Shown: positions 50,695 through 60,879 of the stretch, one piece after another
Position numbering within the stretch: position 1 is the first letter of the stretch
Layout of the letters: each line of letters starts with the position of its first letter
Assembly: GCA_023228995.1 (NCBI GenBank)
Contig: JALOAD010000004.1
Location: forward strand, 62,001 to 126,000
From: Candidatus Muiribacterium halophilum
GTDB lineage: Bacteria > Muiribacteriota > Muiribacteriia > Muiribacteriales > Muiribacteriaceae
Direction of reading: 5' to 3'
Length of the DNA stretch: 64,000 nt
Notes under the pieces: model-generated
The model's input: the letters and a program-made list of their open reading frames with translations, nothing else
What the model was told of the DNA's origin: nothing
The model's database searches: none
Made by a program: the position numbers and the translations under genes

Positions 50695-51367
50695 TGTGAC
50701 CCTTTCTAAAAAGGATTTTATACACTTCTTTTATATTATTTATTTTTTCTTCAGAAAAATTATTTCTCTGAAATGCAATTACATTAAGACCTACTATCTT
50801 TGATGGATTACCATCAATTTTTATATAGGGAATTATATCTTTTATAACTTTAGAAGTTCCGCCAATTATCGAATAACTACCAATTTTGACGAATTGATGA
50901 ACAGCTGCAAGTCCACCTAGAATAGCATTAGAAAAAACTTCCACATGACCAGCTAGATTAACAGCATTAGACATAATTATATTGTTGTGAAGCACACAAT
51001 GATGTGCCACATGCGAATATGCCATAATAAGATTATTATCACCTATTCTAGTATATTCATCAACTTCACCTTCTGTTGCATTTATTGTTACAAATTCTCT
51101 TATTATATTATTTTTACCTATTCTTACTCCACTCTTTCCGCCACTAAAGTCTTTAGCCTGAGTTATAGTACCAATAACTGCCGATGGATAAACTTCAGTA
51201 TTATCGCCTAACACTGTATCACCATCAATATACGAATTTGACAATAATCTGCAATTATCACCAATTATTACATTTGGTCCAATATAAACATTTGGTCCAA
51301 TCTCAGTACCTTTACCAATTTGTGCACCTTCTGAAATATTAGCTCTTTCATGTATTAAATTTTTCAT
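50576..51367 (-). CDS. lpxA: UDP-N-acetylglucosamine acyltransferase
   Basis: First step of lipid A synthesis: moves a 3-hydroxyacyl chain from ACP to UDP-GlcNAc. The 263 residues are a left-handed beta helix of hexapeptide repeats (IGKGTEIGPNVYIGPNVIIGDNCRL) with the catalytic histidine at about 122 in MAYSHVAHHC. GGLAAVHQFVKIGSYS is a family signature, followed by a C-terminal helical domain. It lies 15 bases after the lpxC-fabZ gene and ends with TAG followed by TAA. Confidence 0.96.
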   Translation of the reverse strand: MKNLIHERANISEGAQIGKGTEIGPNVYIGPNVIIGDNCRLLSNSYIDGDTVLGDNTEVYPSAVIGTITQAKDFSGGKSGVRIGKNNIIREFVTINATEGEVDEYTRIGDNNLIMAYSHVAHHCVLHNNIIMSNAVNLAGHVEVFSNAILGGLAAVHQFVKIGSYSIIGGTSKVIKDIIPYIKIDGNPSKIVGLNVIAFQRNNFSEEKINNIKEVYKILFRKGHNVSQALEEIGAIDNDIAKEYFSFIRSSERGILFKTICNK

Positions 51368-51382
51368 TAATTATTCCATCCT

Positions 51383-52660
51383 TTATGCATCAACTATTGA
51401 AAACATAAGGTCGCCTGAAGCTACAAGCTTTCCGTCAACACTTGCAAAACCTTCGACCCTACCCATGCTGCCTTTTAATTTTTTTAATCGAACTTCAAGC
51501 CTCAAAACATCTCCAGGAACAACTGGTTTTCTAAATCTAACCTTGTCAATACCTACAAAAAACGGTAATTTACCTTTATGTTCACCTTTAGACATCATAA
51601 AAACTCCAGATAGCTGTGCAAGAGCTTCTATTATAAGAACTCCTGGCATGACTGACCTTACCGGAAAATGTCCATTAAAATATTCTTCATTTGCAGTAAC
51701 ATTTTTTATACCAACACAATAAACATCATCTTCTTGTTCAATTATTTTATCAACAAGTAAAAATGGGTATCTATGAGGTATAATATTTCTAATTTGTTGA
51801 ATATCTAAAGCATTTTTTGCAGCTTTGTCACTTTTTATTTTAGCAACAATCTTTCTTGCAATTTCAACATTAACAGCATGACCAACTTTAATTGCTATAA
51901 CATGAGCTTTTATTGGCACTCCTATAAGACAAAGATCACCAATAAGATCAAGCATTTTATGTCTTACAAATTCATCTTCTGCTCTAAGTCCCTCTTTATT
52001 TAATACTTTTTCTTCATCAAGTCCTATAGTATTTTCAAGAGAACTTCCACCTGCTTTATTTAAATTTTTAAGTTTTTCAAAATCTTTATAAAAACCAAAA
52101 GTCCTTGCAAACATAATTTCTTTTTTAAATGTATCTTCATTTATGACAAGCTCTTTAAACTGTGAATTTATAACAGGATGATCATAATCTATAGTAAAAG
52201 AGATTTTAAATTCTTTATCAGGTTTTATTACAATAAAAGTATCTTTATTTGATATTTCAATTACCTCATTAACTTCATATACTTCCTGTTCTTTTTCAAG
52301 CTCTACTATTCCAACCTCTTCAAAAAGTTTTACAAAAGGTTCTGCACTTCCATCTCCAACAGGAAATTCATTAGAATTAATCTCAATATCAACATTAAAT
52401 ATGCCAAGTCCTGCACAAGCTGCAAGAATATGTTCAACAGTATATACTTCAAAACCATCTTTTTTTAAAGCTGTTCCTCTAACAACATCATATACATACT
52501 CTATATTTGCTTCAATTTTAGCTGGTGGATTCAAATCTTTTCTTATAAAATTAATTCCATTATCAATTCCAGCAGGTTTTATAACTGCTTCAACTTTATT
52601 TCCAGTATGAAGCCCTACTCCTGAAAATCTAACTTCACTTCTAATAGTTTTCTGTTTCAT
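51383..52660 (-). CDS. LpxC-FabZ fusion: UDP-3-O-acyl-GlcNAc deacetylase / 3-hydroxyacyl-ACP dehydratase
   Basis: Two enzymes in one chain. Residues 1-275 are LpxC, the zinc deacetylase committing step of lipid A: GVGLHTGNKVE, VEHILAACAGLGI, NEFPVGDGSAEPFVK, FVRHKMLDLIGDLCL. Residues 285-425 are FabZ: IIPHRYPFLLVDKI and HFPVRSVMPGVLIIEALAQ carry the catalytic His and Glu. ATG 52660 follows GGGG; an earlier TTG is less likely. The fusion is known in Bacteroidetes and some other diderm phyla. Confidence 0.95.
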   Translation of the reverse strand: MKQKTIRSEVRFSGVGLHTGNKVEAVIKPAGIDNGINFIRKDLNPPAKIEANIEYVYDVVRGTALKKDGFEVYTVEHILAACAGLGIFNVDIEINSNEFPVGDGSAEPFVKLFEEVGIVELEKEQEVYEVNEVIEISNKDTFIVIKPDKEFKISFTIDYDHPVINSQFKELVINEDTFKKEIMFARTFGFYKDFEKLKNLNKAGGSSLENTIGLDEEKVLNKEGLRAEDEFVRHKMLDLIGDLCLIGVPIKAHVIAIKVGHAVNVEIARKIVAKIKSDKAAKNALDIQQIRNIIPHRYPFLLVDKIIEQEDDVYCVGIKNVTANEEYFNGHFPVRSVMPGVLIIEALAQLSGVFMMSKGEHKGKLPFFVGIDKVRFRKPVVPGDVLRLEVRLKKLKGSMGRVEGFASVDGKLVASGDLMFSIVDA

Positions 52661-52669
52661 CAATTCCCC

Positions 52670-53266
52670 TTAATAACTTACTTTGTAAACAATATTTTTG
52701 TATTTTTTGCCTTTTAAATTATAATTATTTTGTACATCGATTTCAATGTTTTCATAAAATAAATTAGGACTTATACTAACTCTATAACCTCTATTTCTCA
52801 TACCGCCTCTTTTTTCAATAATATAACTTAGACCTTCTGATAAAGGTTGATTATAAGCCCAACCCCATTGAAATTCTCCATCTTTATAAAAATAAGAGCC
52901 TGTAAAAGTAGCTGTATCATCTAAAAAAAAAGTACCTGATACATAATAATTAATATCTTCACTTTTGCTTGTTATATTAAAAGCACCTGCAAACATCATA
53001 ATAGTATCGTATTGACCCAAACACACTTTAGTATCATATATTTTTTTACCATTAAACTCATAATATCCAACATTTGCAAAAGAAGGTATAATTCCAAAAG
53101 AATATCTTTTAACTTTTGTAAATAAACCTTCAACCTCAAAATAATCATAACCAGTATTCATAGAATAATCCGGAACTAGTGAATAACCAGTTCCACCTAT
53201 AAAATCCATACTAAAAACATTAAAAATACATATAAACAAAAAAACAACTGTAAAACTAATTTTCAT
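52670..53266 (-). CDS. Unknown exported protein between lpxD and lpxC-fabZ
   Basis: I do not recognise this family. The 198 residues start with a signal peptide (about 1-19). The rest is predicted beta-rich, with alternating Tyr/Phe/Gly stretches (YSFGIIPSFANVGYYEFNG, YYVSGTFFLDDTATFTGSYFYKDGEF) and a last aromatic residue (KVSY), the pattern of a small outer-membrane barrel or periplasmic beta protein. The ATG overlaps the lpxD stop by 11 bases. Its position in the lipid A/Bam cluster suggests an envelope role. Confidence 0.7.
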   Translation of the reverse strand: MKISFTVVFLFICIFNVFSMDFIGGTGYSLVPDYSMNTGYDYFEVEGLFTKVKRYSFGIIPSFANVGYYEFNGKKIYDTKVCLGQYDTIMMFAGAFNITSKSEDINYYVSGTFFLDDTATFTGSYFYKDGEFQWGWAYNQPLSEGLSYIIEKRGGMRNRGYRVSISPNLFYENIEIDVQNNYNLKGKKYKNIVYKVSY

Positions 53267-54284
53267 TTTTTTTCGCCTTATTAAAAAATTTCACCATTTC
53301 AGGCAATTTTTTAAGACAAGCTTTAATTCTCATCTCATCTTTATGATTTATTGCTGGATAACCAGAAACAAACATATCGGATTTAATATTGTTCATAACT
53401 ACTGCTCTTGCACCAACTATAACATTATTACCTATTTCAAGATGACCTGTCACTCCAACCTGACCAGCTAAACTAACTCCATCACCTATTTTAACACTGC
53501 CAGATATACCTACCTGAGCAACAATAAAACAGTATTTGCCGATTTTTACATTATGTGCAATATGAACAAGATTATCAATTTTAGTAAAATCTCCTATTGA
53601 GGTAGAACCTGAAACGCCTCTATCAATAGTAACATTACACCCTATCTCTACATTATTTCCTATTTTAACATTGCCAATATGAGGAATTTTTAAAACACTT
53701 CCATCTAAAGGAACAAATCCAAAACCATCTCCACCTATTACAGTTCCAGGATGAATAATTACATTATTTCCTATAACAGTTTCTGATCTAATAACAACAT
53801 TTTCATATATTATACAATTATCACCTATTTTAACATTGTTTTCGATTTTTACCCCTGAAAGTATTTTTGTACTATCCCCAATAATTGAATCGTCACCGAT
53901 TTTAACAAAATCATCAATAAATATATTTTCTTTGATTAAAGCTTTACCAGATATATTTGCAAACTCAGATATACCTTTTCTATTGTCTTTTTTTTCAAAA
54001 AGAGATAATAATTTTGCATAAGCTAAATAAGCATTATCAACAATAAAAAAAACTTTTTTTAAACCTATATATTCGTTTTTAAAAAGTTCTTTATTAATTA
54101 ATACATAACCGCTTTTTGTAATTTGCAATTCATCAATGTATTTTTTATTGCCAAGAAATGTTATATCTTGGCAACCTGACTCCTCAAGAGTACTTATACC
54201 AGATATATAGGAGTCTTTTTTATAATCTCCTTTTATATCGCATTTTACAATATCAGCTATTTGTTCAACATTATACAAAGACAT
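53256..54284 (-). CDS. lpxD: UDP-3-O-acylglucosamine N-acyltransferase
   Basis: Third step of lipid A synthesis. The 342 residues have an N-terminal substrate domain (ITFLGNKKYIDELQITKSGYVLI), then the hexapeptide beta helix with GGDGFGFVPLDGSVLKIPHIGNVKIGNNVEIG and the catalytic histidine in NLVHIAHNVKIG (about 235). The trimer tip (VTGHLEIGNNVIVGARAVV) and a C-terminal helix complete it. It ends with TAG and overlaps the next gene. Confidence 0.96.
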   Translation of the reverse strand: MSLYNVEQIADIVKCDIKGDYKKDSYISGISTLEESGCQDITFLGNKKYIDELQITKSGYVLINKELFKNEYIGLKKVFFIVDNAYLAYAKLLSLFEKKDNRKGISEFANISGKALIKENIFIDDFVKIGDDSIIGDSTKILSGVKIENNVKIGDNCIIYENVVIRSETVIGNNVIIHPGTVIGGDGFGFVPLDGSVLKIPHIGNVKIGNNVEIGCNVTIDRGVSGSTSIGDFTKIDNLVHIAHNVKIGKYCFIVAQVGISGSVKIGDGVSLAGQVGVTGHLEIGNNVIVGARAVVMNNIKSDMFVSGYPAINHKDEMRIKACLKKLPEMVKFFNKAKKNEN

Positions 54285-54300
54285 AATTATTAACCTTTTA

Positions 54301-54804
54301 TTATTTTTTTGAATTAAGTTCTTTTAAAACATCATCTGTAACATCTAATCCACCAAAATGAACAGCTGTAATTTCAAGAACATATTTTATATTCATTTTT
54401 GCAGATATTTTTTTTATTGCATTGTTAATTTCATTTCTAATTGATTCAAAATGTTGTTGCTCAAGCTCTTTAAGTTCATTTTCAAATTCATTAGCTTTCT
54501 TTTTAAACCCAATTATATCAACCTGATAATCATTTAAAGTTTTTTTATACTCAGCATCAGTTAACTTACCAGACTGTTTATCATTTTTTATTTGTTCTTC
54601 TCTTTCTTTTAACTTATTACCAAGCTCTGCTATCTCACCTTGTCTTTTATCAAGTTCCATTTTAAGTAAATCCTGAACATTTTGAGACCTTTCATATTCG
54701 TTGATAAGCCTTGTAAAATCAACTGTTGCAATAAAAATTTCTTTAGCAGCAAAACTACAAACACCTAAAACCATAATAATTATAATTGCAAAAAACTTTT
54801 TCAT
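54301..54804 (-). CDS. skp: Periplasmic chaperone OmpH/Skp
   Basis: Holdase for outer-membrane proteins between the Sec translocon and BamA. The 167 residues have a signal peptide (1-19, ending SFAAKE), a strand IFIATVDFTRLINEYE, and a long coiled coil (RQGEIAELGNKLKEREEQIKND to ELKELEQQHFESIRNEI), then a closing strand. Length and layout are typical. It lies directly after bamA. Confidence 0.9.
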   Translation of the reverse strand: MKKFFAIIIIMVLGVCSFAAKEIFIATVDFTRLINEYERSQNVQDLLKMELDKRQGEIAELGNKLKEREEQIKNDKQSGKLTDAEYKKTLNDYQVDIIGFKKKANEFENELKELEQQHFESIRNEINNAIKKISAKMNIKYVLEITAVHFGGLDVTDDVLKELNSKK

Positions 54805-54817
54805 CTAAAGTTCCTCC

Positions 54818-56446
54818 CTAGAACATATAACCTATCCCTAGATATATTCTTCCTTTTTTGTATATTATATCGTCAACAGGCTTACCATAATCAAGCCTTA
54901 TTATACCAAGTGGTGAATAAAATGCAAATCCTATACCAGCAGTTTTCTTTAACTTACCATTGATATTGGCAATATCAGCAAAGACAACATACCATAATTT
55001 TTCATTAACTTTTAATCTTTCTTCTATATTTATCAAAATATAAGAATCTGATGAAAAAACAGAAGATTTATAACCTCTAAGTGAATCTCTACCACCTACC
55101 GAAACTTTTTCAAATTCTCTAAGCTTACTTTCTGAAACTGATATTCTTTCTGTTTTTATTCTCAATGCATCTATTTTTTTATCTTTTTTTACAAAAAAAC
55201 TTCTATCAGCTAAATAAGTAAAATATCCCTGATCACCATCAAGAAATAATTTACCTGTAACTCCAGTTTCCCATTTAAACTTACCATTATGAAGTTGATT
55301 TATACCACGCAATTTAATCCATTCTCTATTTTCCAAAATTATTGTTCCTGGAATTTCCATTTTAATATTTTCTGAAATATATTCATATTCAATATTCTTT
55401 TTTACCATTTCATTACCAAGGGTTAGCTTAAATCCATCACGTTTTTCTTTATAATCATACTGATACAATCCAACTTGATTATATTTTTCCTTATCTAAAG
55501 AATAATCAAAAATATTAATATCACCGCTTAATCTCTTAATAAAATATGGAATACTATATTTAAAATCAAAATTTCTAACTTCACCAAATTCAGTTAAAAA
55601 TTTAATTCTTTCAGCCTTACCTCTAAAATTTTTCTTTTCAAAAGATACAGAACCAACAAATCCATTAAATTCACCATAACTTAAACCAAAATCAATTTCT
55701 CCGGTCTTTTTTTCTACAACTTCGATTTTTATTATAACCATATTATGATTTTTACCAGAATTAATAAAAAACCTAATATCTTCAAAAGCTTCTATTTTTC
55801 TAAGTTCATCTATACCACGAACAACATTATGATAATTATAAAAATCACCTTTATATATATTTAATTTTTTATAGATTATTTCATCTGAAGTTTCTTCATT
55901 TCCAGAAATTTCAATACTTTCAATCAAAGGTTCTGAAATTAAAAAAACTATTTCACTCCCATCTTCTAAAACTTCTACATCATTTACCCTTGATAAAACA
56001 TAGCCCCTTGAAGAATAAAACTTTTCAATACTATATATATCTTCTTTTAATGAGTTAAAATTAAAAACATTTCCTTCTTTTAATAAAATCACTTTGTTTA
56101 ATATTCTTGCAGAAAATACATTATTGTTTTTAAAAGATATTTTTTTTATAACATTGTTTTCAATAACTTTAAAAATAATTTTTAATCCACCAGAAAGTTT
56201 TTCAGTATCTGCACCAACATCTGCAAAAAAACCTGTTTTATATATTCTATTTATATCTTTTTGTAGAGTTTCTGCATTAAAAACATTTCCAGTCTGACTT
56301 TTTATAAGAAGAAATAATTCAGATGAATTTATAGAAATATTTCCTGATATTTCTATTTTAGTAATAATATCAGAAAAAGAAAAGCTAACTGTATTAAATA
56401 AAAATATATATAAAACTATAAAATATTTCAGAAATTTATTTTCCAT
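54818..56446 (-). CDS. bamA: Outer membrane protein assembly factor BamA, three-POTRA form
   Basis: Inserts beta barrels into the outer membrane. At 542 residues it is shorter than the 750-800 of proteobacteria. After the signal peptide (about 1-25) there are three POTRA domains: ITKIEISGNISINSSEL, VIKKISFKNNNVFSAR, and LIESIEISGNEETSDEI. The barrel begins near 250. The conserved barrel loop motif appears as GGRDSLRGYKSS (about 455) and the end as LGIIRLDYGKP ... YLGIGYMF. A three-POTRA Omp85 could also be a TamA-type protein. Next to skp and lpxD, BamA is the better call. Confidence 0.85.
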   Translation of the reverse strand: MENKFLKYFIVLYIFLFNTVSFSFSDIITKIEISGNISINSSELFLLIKSQTGNVFNAETLQKDINRIYKTGFFADVGADTEKLSGGLKIIFKVIENNVIKKISFKNNNVFSARILNKVILLKEGNVFNFNSLKEDIYSIEKFYSSRGYVLSRVNDVEVLEDGSEIVFLISEPLIESIEISGNEETSDEIIYKKLNIYKGDFYNYHNVVRGIDELRKIEAFEDIRFFINSGKNHNMVIIKIEVVEKKTGEIDFGLSYGEFNGFVGSVSFEKKNFRGKAERIKFLTEFGEVRNFDFKYSIPYFIKRLSGDINIFDYSLDKEKYNQVGLYQYDYKEKRDGFKLTLGNEMVKKNIEYEYISENIKMEIPGTIILENREWIKLRGINQLHNGKFKWETGVTGKLFLDGDQGYFTYLADRSFFVKKDKKIDALRIKTERISVSESKLREFEKVSVGGRDSLRGYKSSVFSSDSYILINIEERLKVNEKLWYVVFADIANINGKLKKTAGIGFAFYSPLGIIRLDYGKPVDDIIYKKGRIYLGIGYMF

Positions 56447-59400
56447 TTTAACCTTAACGAACTTTCATCCTGAGAATTCGTACTTTCAATTTTCATTCTC
56501 TCATTAAATCTGTATTCTATTCCATAGGTTTCATCTTCGTTTTTTAAAGCTTTTTCATAATTAAGAAAAATATTTTCATTAAATCTTTTTTTCAAAAAAA
56601 TATTATATTCATCATTATCTTTTTTCAAATCTACACTATCAAAATTAAACTTTTTTGTAAAACTTTTAATAAATGTTTTTTGAATACCGAGCAATTCTAA
56701 GAATTTTTCTTTAGGATCTTTACTATCAAGAAAACCAAATATACTGTTTTCTTTTAAAACATTATATATTTCATCTTGAGTTTTTTCAGGTTCAGAATAA
56801 AGAACAAAACTAACATCCTCACCTTTACCCTTTACAGAAGAATAAACAGTAAGGTTGGAAAAATCTTTTTTTAAAGTTAAATCATACCAAATATTTTTTT
56901 TAATACCTTCGAAATCATATACTTTATCATTGTCAATAGTAGCATTAACTTTATATTCTGTTTCAAGTTTTTTTCTATTTTCGTAAATATTAAGTATTTT
57001 TCTCTCAATATTAGAAAAAATATCTGTAGTTGAAACATTTCCTCGCATTATAGAAAATTTATTACCTAATATATCAATATAACCACCATCAATTCTTAAA
57101 TCTATTTTATCAATATCTTTTGTATTCATATTAATATTTCCAGACATAATAAATTTATGCGATTTATAATGTATTTCAGCTTTTTTTATATTTAATTTTA
57201 CATTTTCAAATTCAAATGGAAGTTTTTTATCTGATAAATAAAGTATTTTTAAAATAGTATTTTCAAAATCCAATTCTCCACCAATTTTATATTTACCTTT
57301 ATTTGCATCAATATTTAAATTACCAAATACAACAGATTCAAAATTAAATTTTTCTGTATTAAACTTCATTAAATGAGGTTTTTTGGAATTTACCTTTATA
57401 GAAAAATCTTTCATTGAATTATAATCAAACCATCCTGAAGCATAAAAAACAGCATTAGAATTAATAAATTCCAAATCTTTAAAACTAAGATCTTTTGAGT
57501 TAAATTCCACTTTTCCACTTATATTCCAATCAGGTATATCCTTATAATGCGCTTTATCTAAAATAATATAACCTGAAATATTATTATCAACTCCAGTAAA
57601 TCTTGCAACTTTATTTTTTATTTTAAAACCCATATATTCATAGGAAGTATTTCCTAATATCCTACCTGAATAACTTAATACTTTTTGAAAATATTCAGCC
57701 TGAATTTCAACAGTATCATCAAGTATTTTAAAAATAACATTTTCAGAAAATAATTTTTCATCCATAAATATAAATTTTCCATCTATCATATTTAAATTAT
57801 AATCATTGAAATTTAAATTAAGATCTTCTGGTTCAAAAACATATTTATCATTAATATTTGTAAAATTAATCTTAGATGATTTAATATTTATATTGTTTTT
57901 TGAATATGGAATATTTATATCAATATCTTTAAAACTACCAATTATTTTATCTTTATCAAACTTCAATGTAACAATAGTATTTTCAAAATCCATTATAAAC
58001 TTGTCTTTTTCATATATACCTTTGAAAACAACATTTTCACGCTTAAAATCAATTATTTCAATTTTTCCACATTTTCCTGAAAATTCAAACTTATTATTTA
58101 AAAAATTTAAATTAAGAAAAACATCAGAAATATTGAAATTTTTCTTAGAAAAACCTTTAATATATAGTTTATATTTTGATTCTATAGTATTATTCCTTAA
58201 ATCTATATTGATAAAATCATTTGAATCTTTTTTTCTTAATGATAAAAATTTAAAATCATCATTAAAAACACCTGATATTTTCTCATCAAGCATATTGTTC
58301 TCAAGAATTATATCAATTTTTTTTGTATTTATAGAATACATTAATTCAAAAATTTCTGGAATAATAAGTTTAAACATTTCTTCTGTTTTAACAATTCTAA
58401 CATTATGAATATTTTCATATAATCTAAAAAAACATTTATCAAAATTTAAATTATTTTTTTCATCTAGAAAAAAATCTCCCCAAAAACTTGTGTTAAACGG
58501 TAATTGAATTCTAAAATTCCCCTTATTTTTATTGTTTTCTAAAAAAAGAATTCCTTTTATATCACCATAACTTAAATTAAGTTTATATATATTTTCTTTT
58601 TTTAAATTTAATTCAACTTTTCCGAATTTGAAATTTGCATCAATTAAAATATTATTATCTTCACCATATATTCGTAAAAAATTCTTATTATTAGTTTTCT
58701 GTTCTATAGTAAAATCAGTATAAGTTTTTCTAATTCTTTCTCCCTTCAAAATAAAATCAAAACCTGCTATTTCAAAGTTAACATCATTAAAAATCCTTTT
58801 ATCACCATCTATTTTTACCTCACCCTTTATATTTGTTATTTCATAAGGAATATCCTGAATCTTCACACTAATATCATTAAAGTTTAATTGGCCTTTTACA
58901 ACAATATTATTTTTTTCTTTTATTATATTTATATCAATATCAAATACTCCTTTAATAAAATCTATATTACTAAAATCTTTGAGAAATTCAGAATATTTCT
59001 TTATATCTGCATTTTTAACCTCAAGCTCTATATCAAAATAATCATTATCAATAATCCCATTTAAATAAAAATTACTATTTTTCAATTCAAATTCTATATC
59101 TGAAGAAATTTCAACTTTACCAAAAACTTCTTTTTCACTTATATCAAGAAGTTTTCCATTATATTTAATGTTTTTTAATAAAAAGTCAGTTTTAAAAAAT
59201 TTAATTTTGCCAGCTAAACTTAAATTTTCTTGTGATTTCATACTATTAAAATCAATATTTATATCTCCATAATAACAGTTAATTGAAAATATAGGTTTAA
59301 TAAACAATAAAGAAAAAAATTCAGGTCTTATTGTAATATTATCAAAATAAGCTAAAACACCATTATCCGAAATATTAACTTTTTTTAGAACAATTCTAAT

Positions 59401-59574
59401 ATATGAAATATCAAGCTCATTGTAATCAATTTTAAAATTATCTTTGTTTAAAGCTTCAATTTTCTTTAAAACAATTGATCTATAATAACCTTTAATAGAA
59501 TCATTCTGAATTATAACAAGTATTAAAATTATTATTGTAAGAATAATTACAAGTCTTAAAAATACTTTTTGCAT
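56428..59574 (-). CDS. TamB-like translocation and assembly protein (AsmA/TamB family)
   Basis: Very long beta-rich protein of 1048 residues, anchored by an N-terminal helix (about 6-24), spanning the periplasm. Repeated short beta strands with asparagine- and lysine-rich turns fill most of it. The C-terminal domain (YKVNATIDNDKVYDFEGIKKNIWYDLTL to YGIEYRFNERMKIES) matches the conserved TamB/DUF490 end. It overlaps bamA by 19 bases, so TamB and BamA are coupled. It probably serves protein insertion or phospholipid transport, as in other bacteria. Confidence 0.88.
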   Translation of the reverse strand: MQKVFLRLVIILTIIILILVIIQNDSIKGYYRSIVLKKIEALNKDNFKIDYNELDISYIRIVLKKVNISDNGVLAYFDNITIRPEFFSLLFIKPIFSINCYYGDINIDFNSMKSQENLSLAGKIKFFKTDFLLKNIKYNGKLLDISEKEVFGKVEISSDIEFELKNSNFYLNGIIDNDYFDIELEVKNADIKKYSEFLKDFSNIDFIKGVFDIDINIIKEKNNIVVKGQLNFNDISVKIQDIPYEITNIKGEVKIDGDKRIFNDVNFEIAGFDFILKGERIRKTYTDFTIEQKTNNKNFLRIYGEDNNILIDANFKFGKVELNLKKENIYKLNLSYGDIKGILFLENNKNKGNFRIQLPFNTSFWGDFFLDEKNNLNFDKCFFRLYENIHNVRIVKTEEMFKLIIPEIFELMYSINTKKIDIILENNMLDEKISGVFNDDFKFLSLRKKDSNDFINIDLRNNTIESKYKLYIKGFSKKNFNISDVFLNLNFLNNKFEFSGKCGKIEIIDFKRENVVFKGIYEKDKFIMDFENTIVTLKFDKDKIIGSFKDIDINIPYSKNNINIKSSKINFTNINDKYVFEPEDLNLNFNDYNLNMIDGKFIFMDEKLFSENVIFKILDDTVEIQAEYFQKVLSYSGRILGNTSYEYMGFKIKNKVARFTGVDNNISGYIILDKAHYKDIPDWNISGKVEFNSKDLSFKDLEFINSNAVFYASGWFDYNSMKDFSIKVNSKKPHLMKFNTEKFNFESVVFGNLNIDANKGKYKIGGELDFENTILKILYLSDKKLPFEFENVKLNIKKAEIHYKSHKFIMSGNINMNTKDIDKIDLRIDGGYIDILGNKFSIMRGNVSTTDIFSNIERKILNIYENRKKLETEYKVNATIDNDKVYDFEGIKKNIWYDLTLKKDFSNLTVYSSVKGKGEDVSFVLYSEPEKTQDEIYNVLKENSIFGFLDSKDPKEKFLELLGIQKTFIKSFTKKFNFDSVDLKKDNDEYNIFLKKRFNENIFLNYEKALKNEDETYGIEYRFNERMKIESTNSQDESSLRLKWKINF

Positions 59575-59643
59575 TGATTTTCACCCTCTCTTAAAATAAT
59601 ACATTTGAAAAAAAACTTGGTCAAGGGAATTATGATTTTTAAA

Positions 59644-60879
59644 TTAAATATTAGTTTTTATTGAAAATTCAAATTCTTTTTTATCAAGAATGTCTATATA
59701 TTCTATTCCTAATCCATTTTTATTATTTATATCAAAATTAAATTCAATATTAAAATTATCTTTGTTTATATCTTTATTTAATATTTTAATTTTTGACCTA
59801 TAAAATTCTCTTCCAAAACCCAATCCTGGTCTTGAATCAAAAATTCCTCCGTAAATGACATTATAACCATTTCGTTTTCCAAGAACAAGATTAAAATCAT
59901 TATCAAAACCAATATGATCAACACCAATTTCAAAAAAACCTTTTTCGTTTTTATAAAATAAAATATTAAGATCAGAAAAAAATCTATCTTTTTCATGTGA
60001 ATAAACAAAATCATATACAGTATTTATTTCCATACCGTTAAAACCTTCTATCATACTTACAAAACTATTTTGATCATCTTCCATAAGTTTTCTAACTTTT
60101 TCTGATGCAAATTTAATATTATCCGATATATCCTGAACATTATCTATACTTTTTGATATAGAGCCTTTTTTATCAGAAATATTTTCAAACACCGAAGAAA
60201 CATTTTTAAGTGCATTTTGCGCTTCTTTCAAAGATTTTACAATTTCAGGACTAATTTTCTCAAAATCCTTATTAAAAGTTTTAATTGTATTTTCAAGTTC
60301 TATTCCAATACTATCTATCCTTTTATTTAAATTTCCTGCAATAATATCAGTTTTAGATGAAGCACTCTCAAAATTTTTAAATATACTATCAATATTTTTT
60401 TTGTTATTATCCATTACCGAATTCATATTTTGAACAAGATATTTCATTTCTTCAGAAAGTTTACTTACAGAAATAAGAAGTCTATCAATAGAATACGATT
60501 CTTTACCAAATATAGTTTCACCTTTTTTTAATATTTTTCCAGATTTATCAGGTCTTGAAATTATATCAACATATTTTTCTCCGATAAGACCACCTGTTTT
60601 TATTGAAACAGCAATATCTTCTGTTAAAGGAACTTTCTTTTTAAAAGAAAGTTTAACTCTTATTTTTCTATCATAAAATTCTATACCCTTAACACTACCA
60701 CAATTTACACCGTTAAAATAAATAAGAGAACCATCAGCCAAAGCATCTACATTATCAAAAAGCACATATATATAATTTACTTCTCTAATTGCAGCAAGAT
60801 CATCTACAAAAAAAATCATAACACCAAGCAATATAAGCCCGGTAAAAATAAAAATTCCATTAATAACTAGTTTATTCAT
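59644..60879 (-). CDS. mlaD: MCE-domain lipid transport protein, MlaD type
   Basis: Periplasmic subunit of the Mla lipid transporter. The 411 residues have an N-terminal anchor (about 6-26), one MCE domain (about 36-115: YIYVLFDNVDALADGSLIYFNGVNCGSVKGIEF, VSIKTGGLIGEKYVDI), a coiled-coil region with repeated Ile/Ser/Lys heptads (about 130-275) and a C-terminal beta-rich part that resembles an outer-membrane domain. ATG 60879 overlaps the ATPase stop. It precedes tamB by 69 bases. Confidence 0.88.
   Translation of the reverse strand: MNKLVINGIFIFTGLILLGVMIFFVDDLAAIREVNYIYVLFDNVDALADGSLIYFNGVNCGSVKGIEFYDRKIRVKLSFKKKVPLTEDIAVSIKTGGLIGEKYVDIISRPDKSGKILKKGETIFGKESYSIDRLLISVSKLSEEMKYLVQNMNSVMDNNKKNIDSIFKNFESASSKTDIIAGNLNKRIDSIGIELENTIKTFNKDFEKISPEIVKSLKEAQNALKNVSSVFENISDKKGSISKSIDNVQDISDNIKFASEKVRKLMEDDQNSFVSMIEGFNGMEINTVYDFVYSHEKDRFFSDLNILFYKNEKGFFEIGVDHIGFDNDFNLVLGKRNGYNVIYGGIFDSRPGLGFGREFYRSKIKILNKDINKDNFNIEFNFDINNKNGLGIEYIDILDKKEFEFSIKTNI

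Noticed and set aside
51383-52660. LpxC-FabZ fusion as a novelty or assembly artefact
   Set aside because: The fusion is established in Bacteroidetes and other diderms, and both halves retain their active-site motifs.
57806-58408. Open frame of 200 codons on the plus strand inside tamB
   Set aside because: It is the antisense shadow of an AT-rich gene. The tamB frame is supported by its full length, start site and conserved C-terminus.
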